Virus record (IMG/VR): IMGVR_UViG_3300021090_000077
Coordinates: 1-32,743 of that record
Length of the DNA stretch: 32,743 bases
From: a virus
Direction: 5' to 3' (one strand)
This document shows positions 30,289 through 32,743 of the stretch, piece by piece. The notes under the pieces were generated by a model that was not told the origin of the DNA, made no database searches, and worked only from the letters and a program-made list of their open reading frames with translations. Each line of letters opens with the position of its first letter. Position 1 is the first letter of the stretch. A program made the translations under genes and the position numbers.

Positions 30289-31147
30289 CTCTCCCGCTGA
30301 CATGCTGACCGAGATCGAATTTCTCGACAGCCTGCTGTCTGGTCTCATCGAGAGTAAGGCTATTTCCACGCACGGGCATCTGAAGCACGCACCCTCCGCG
30401 AGGAATCGTCCGCGCACACAGCTTCACACCTATCAAGCGCTCGCAAATTACGATGACTGGAAATCCGCGAAAAAGTATCAGGCTTCCGTCGCCAAAAGCA
30501 AGCTCGACGAACTGAAGAGCCAGTTTCGAGCCGAGCTTCTGAACGCGGTCAAGGGTTTCAAAGACAAGCGCTACACCGGGGAAGGAATGAAGTCGATTTC
30601 AAAAGGCGCTTTCGACAAAGCATATGCCGAAGCCTACGCTCTCGGATTACGTGCTGCCGGTCTGACTCAGCTTGAGATCGGCGGCACACTCACCATGGAC
30701 CAGCACGACAAAGACTGGATGAAAAGCAGCCTCTCACACGAACGGCGTTACTGGAACGAATTCGTTACATCAGTCATTACCGGTTCCATTGACGCAGCGT
30801 GGCGGAGGTTCACGGTCGAGCAGCGAATTGAATTCTACGTGAGGACGCTCGACCACGTATACGAGACGGCGCGCGTCGTCGGGCATCCACACCATTCGAT
30901 CATGTACTGGAAGCTCAACCCGGCGGAACACTGTCAGTCTTGTTTGTTCCTCGCCACTGCTTCCCCGTTCACACGCGAGACCCTGCCCTGCACTCCACGA
31001 TCCGGCCAGACGCAGTGTCTGGCGAACTGCAAGTGCGAGCTTCGCATCGTAACGACGGCTTCCACGGAGCAATGGGATCAGGTCCGTCACCAGAACAACC
31101 GCAACCTTCTCGTGACCAAGCTCAAGGCGCTGAAGGGCCGCTCCTAG
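30275..31147 (+). CDS. MuF-like minor head protein
   Basis: 290 residues. The C-terminal region has the cysteine signature C-x2-C...C-x-PRSGQTQC-x3-CKC (HCQSCLFLA to LANCKCELRI), typical of the phage Mu gpF / SPP1 gp7 head morphogenesis family. The N-terminal half is helical with a basic coiled-coil-like section. Such proteins sit beside the portal and help assemble or package the head. It overlaps the previous gene by 14 bases. It is the last gene of the packaging/head operon before a new promoter. Confidence 0.75.
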   Translation: MAKNSSPADMLTEIEFLDSLLSGLIESKAISTHGHLKHAPSARNRPRTQLHTYQALANYDDWKSAKKYQASVAKSKLDELKSQFRAELLNAVKGFKDKRYTGEGMKSISKGAFDKAYAEAYALGLRAAGLTQLEIGGTLTMDQHDKDWMKSSLSHERRYWNEFVTSVITGSIDAAWRRFTVEQRIEFYVRTLDHVYETARVVGHPHHSIMYWKLNPAEHCQSCLFLATASPFTRETLPCTPRSGQTQCLANCKCELRIVTTASTEQWDQVRHQNNRNLLVTKLKALKGRS

Positions 31148-31190
31148 CTCTCGCGCCTGCAATAAATTAGCCTTCCCCTAACCTTTCCCC

Positions 31191-31219
31191 TTGACTTTTC
31201 ATCAATTAGTTATTACATT
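31191..31219 (+). promoter_or_regulatory. Plus-strand promoter, copy of the 17216 type
   Basis: TTGACT, 17-base spacer, TACATT, with the same 16-base block TTAGTTATTACATTAA (31206-31221). Unlike at 17251, the next ATG is 19 bases from the -10 and has AAGGAG. The 90 bases between the previous stop and the next ATG hold only this promoter; no clear terminator is visible. Confidence 0.8.
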
Positions 31220-31238
31220 AAGGGAGTAAGGAGTCACC

Positions 31239-31550
31239 ATGGAAACCACACCGGTCCTTCAAACTCCCCCGAGCGTCTACTGGTGCGGCGTCTGCCGTAT
31301 CAAGCACAACGGGCTGATCTGCCCGCAGTGGAAGACACACACTCACCCCGAGGCCGACTTCATCCTTCGCGGTTCAGGAACCGTCTACGTTCTCACCGCG
31401 ATTTCACCGGCTGCTGCCGCATGGCGCGACGAATTCCTTCCCAAAGACGCGCAGCATTGGGGCGGCGGCACCGTCATCGAACACCGCTACGTCGAAGACA
31501 TCGTGAACGGCATCCGGGCGGACGGACTCACTCTCACTCACGAACGCTGA
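31239..31550 (+). CDS. Conserved hypothetical phage/plasmid protein
   Basis: 103 residues with AAGGAG. N-terminal YWCGVCRIKHNGLICPQW has two CxxC-like pairs; the C-terminal part (TVYVLTAISPAAAAW...WHGG-like HWGGGTVIEHRYVEDIVNGIRADGL) resembles a widespread family of small uncharacterised proteins in phages and plasmids. Possible metal-binding; no function known to me. Confidence 0.75.
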   Translation: METTPVLQTPPSVYWCGVCRIKHNGLICPQWKTHTHPEADFILRGSGTVYVLTAISPAAAAWRDEFLPKDAQHWGGGTVIEHRYVEDIVNGIRADGLTLTHER

Positions 31551-31561
31551 AAGGAAAAATC

Positions 31562-32164
31562 ATGAAGCAGTCCGAGATCGAAGCTCGCGAGACACTTCTC
31601 AAAATGATTAAGCCCGGCGACACGGTTTACACCATTCTCCGGAGCCGCTCACGCTCCGGGATGTCCCGGCAGATCGGCGTTGTCGTACCCACGAAGAACG
31701 GCAACGATTTTTTCCATCCCAACTACGCGACCGCGACCCTCATCGGCGCCAAAGTGAATAAGAACGGTGACGGCGTGACAGTCAGCGGGTGCGGAATGGA
31801 CATGGGATTCCACATCGTCTACAACCTCGGTCGCGCACTCTTCCCGGACGGCTTCGGATGTGTCGGTGACGGGTCGAGCGAGCACGAGTGCAGCGAAGGT
31901 GCCGCCTGCGAAGAGCACCGCAGCCGCGCTCCTTCATGCCCGGCAAACGACCACAGTAACGGCGACCGGGATTACACGCCGCACGACTCCTGTAACTGCC
32001 GTCAGTGCCCCGTCTGCAAGGGAATGACGGTCTGTGGCGAATGTCAGACGTGCGCGCGGTGCAACGACCACAAACCGAACTGCAAGGGCTGCTCTGGCAC
32101 TCAGGGGCGGAAAATTCACTGGCATAAGGACGGCGGCTATGCACTCCGCCATCGTTGGCTGTAA
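31562..32164 (+). CDS. Conserved hypothetical phage/plasmid protein with Cys clusters
   Basis: 200 residues from the ATG preceded by AAAGGA. The family-type core GDTVYTILRSRSRSGMSRQIGVVV and GCGMDMGFHIVYNLGRALFPDGF is one I have seen often in phage genomes and conjugative elements, and the C-terminus GGYALRHRWL is also characteristic. Between them is an inserted cysteine-rich stretch (CNCRQCPVCKGMTVCGECQTCARCNDH), several CxxC pairs that suggest bound zinc. Function unknown. Confidence 0.8.
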   Translation: MKQSEIEARETLLKMIKPGDTVYTILRSRSRSGMSRQIGVVVPTKNGNDFFHPNYATATLIGAKVNKNGDGVTVSGCGMDMGFHIVYNLGRALFPDGFGCVGDGSSEHECSEGAACEEHRSRAPSCPANDHSNGDRDYTPHDSCNCRQCPVCKGMTVCGECQTCARCNDHKPNCKGCSGTQGRKIHWHKDGGYALRHRWL

Positions 32165-32175
32165 AGGAAAAAACT

Positions 32176-32388
32176 ATGTACACCACCATAAACTTCAAAA
32201 ACAAAAAGGCCCTCAAGGAAGCCGTTGCCTCGGGCAAGAAAATCAGCACCTTCCAGCCCGGCGGAATGTTTCCGGCAACGCGTGATGGCGAGATCGCGCT
32301 CGAAGGGCCGCACTACCCTGAGCCTCATCGGTGGTACGCATCCGCCACCGTGAAAAATGGAATCATAGTTCCGGGAACTGTCAAGTAA
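32176..32388 (+). CDS. Conserved hypothetical protein (70 aa)
   Basis: ATG after AAAGG. Sequence FKNKKALKEAVASGKKISTFQPGG...RDGEIALEGPHYPEPHRWYASATVKNGIIVPGTVK has the pattern of a small family common beside the preceding gene type in phages and plasmids. Probably beta-rich. Function unknown. Confidence 0.75.
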   Translation: MYTTINFKNKKALKEAVASGKKISTFQPGGMFPATRDGEIALEGPHYPEPHRWYASATVKNGIIVPGTVK

Positions 32389-32427
32389 CCTCACCCCCTC
32401 AAAACGACCGACAGAAAGGAAAAACAC

Positions 32428-32743
32428 ATGAGCGTCACTGTCAGAACGAGTCACGAACGCGCCCGCGGGTGCGGTTTCAGAAAGGGCGGAGGAAAGTATC
32501 TCGTGTCGGACGGCATCACCCTCCCGTGCGGAAAGCTCCCCCTCGAACTGGATGTCTGCCCGACCTGCCACGCGGGCTTCAAGCCGTCGCGCGGCTTCAC
32601 GTGGGTGGACGGAGACGCCCTGTTCGCCACGAAGACCTGTGACTTCTCCAGCAAGTATTGCGGCGGATGCAAGCTCAGCACGCTCAATCAGATTGGAAAA
32701 GTCGGTCTCCTGTGGATCGGCGAACAGCACTACAAAACCCCCG
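32428..32743 (+). CDS. Conserved hypothetical protein, 3' end cut by window edge
   Basis: 105 residues are visible from an ATG preceded by AAAGGA; the frame is open to the edge. RARGCGFRKGGGKYLV, CGKLPLELDVCPTCHAGFKPSRGFTWV and GLLWIGEQHYKTP match a recurring phage/plasmid protein with a zinc-ribbon CxxC. In the relatives I recall a longer C-terminal half follows. Function unknown. Confidence 0.75.
   Translation, partial: MSVTVRTSHERARGCGFRKGGGKYLVSDGITLPCGKLPLELDVCPTCHAGFKPSRGFTWVDGDALFATKTCDFSSKYCGGCKLSTLNQIGKVGLLWIGEQHYKTP

Noticed and set aside
31283-31561. N-terminal extension of the 200-aa gene
   Set aside because: It is Arg/His/Ser-rich and out of frame over the real 103-aa gene; the ATG after AAAGGA at 31562 starts the recognised family core.

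Overview
The window is a contiguous piece of a tailed double-stranded DNA phage (or an integrated or assembled relative). Genes are densely packed, often with ATGA or TGATG stop/start overlaps. There is a T4-like replication and recombination set and a tailed-phage packaging and head set. I saw no rRNA, tRNA, CRISPR array or insertion sequence. The host cannot be named from this sequence. Two plus-strand transcripts appear to start exactly on the start codon (leaderless), which favours hosts that use leaderless mRNAs well, such as Actinobacteria or Deinococcus-Thermus, but this is inference only.

Layout. (1) 1-16871, minus strand: replication/recombination arm. In transcription order it holds an unknown 152-aa protein, a UvsW-like SF2 helicase, an unknown 200-aa protein, a DnaB/gp41-like helicase, a DnaG-like primase, a CobS-like AAA+ ATPase with its own promoter, two unknowns, a CobT-like HExxH/VWA protein, a small basic protein, a UDG-exonuclease-PolA fusion polymerase, a UvsY-like protein, a gp32-like ssDNA-binding protein and a RecA/UvsX recombinase cut by the window edge. 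(2) 16872-17250: GC-rich, structured intergenic DNA ending in a plus-strand promoter. (3) 17251-18947, plus: four small genes, two with zinc-ribbon-like cysteine clusters. (4) 22869-18880, minus: a second operon holding a small Cys-bearing protein, a spermidine-synthase/methyltransferase-like Rossmann protein, a RanBP2-type zinc-finger protein, two small membrane proteins, a VWA-like protein and a PurA/PurZ-family succinate ligase. (5) 22958-31147, plus: a possible small terminase, the large terminase, portal, HU-like protein and MuF-like head protein. (6) 31239 to the right edge, plus: small conserved phage/plasmid-type proteins under a copy of the promoter at 17216.

Highlights. There are five inteins in four genes (RecA/UvsX, DNA polymerase, CobS-like ATPase, large terminase twice). 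Three of them sit at the same codon junction, between the P-loop Lys and the following Ser/Thr. The polymerase intein carries an HNH/NUMOD4-type nuclease and the others carry LAGLIDADG-type motifs. The polymerase has an N-terminal family-4-like uracil-DNA glycosylase domain with its four Fe-S cysteines. The PurA/PurZ-like enzyme raises the possibility of a 2-aminoadenine genome, but it keeps the catalytic Asp and the guanine-binding Asp, so it may be a PurA or a GTP-using PurZ0-type enzyme.

Regulation. Two minus-strand promoters share a 14-bp block containing an inverted repeat (TTACA-GG-TGTAA). One drives the CobS-like gene and the other drives the operon ending with the second VWA protein and PurZ. 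A different pair of plus-strand promoters shares a 16-bp block. This suggests two phage-encoded regulons and links the AAA+/VWA genes that lie about 10 kb apart.
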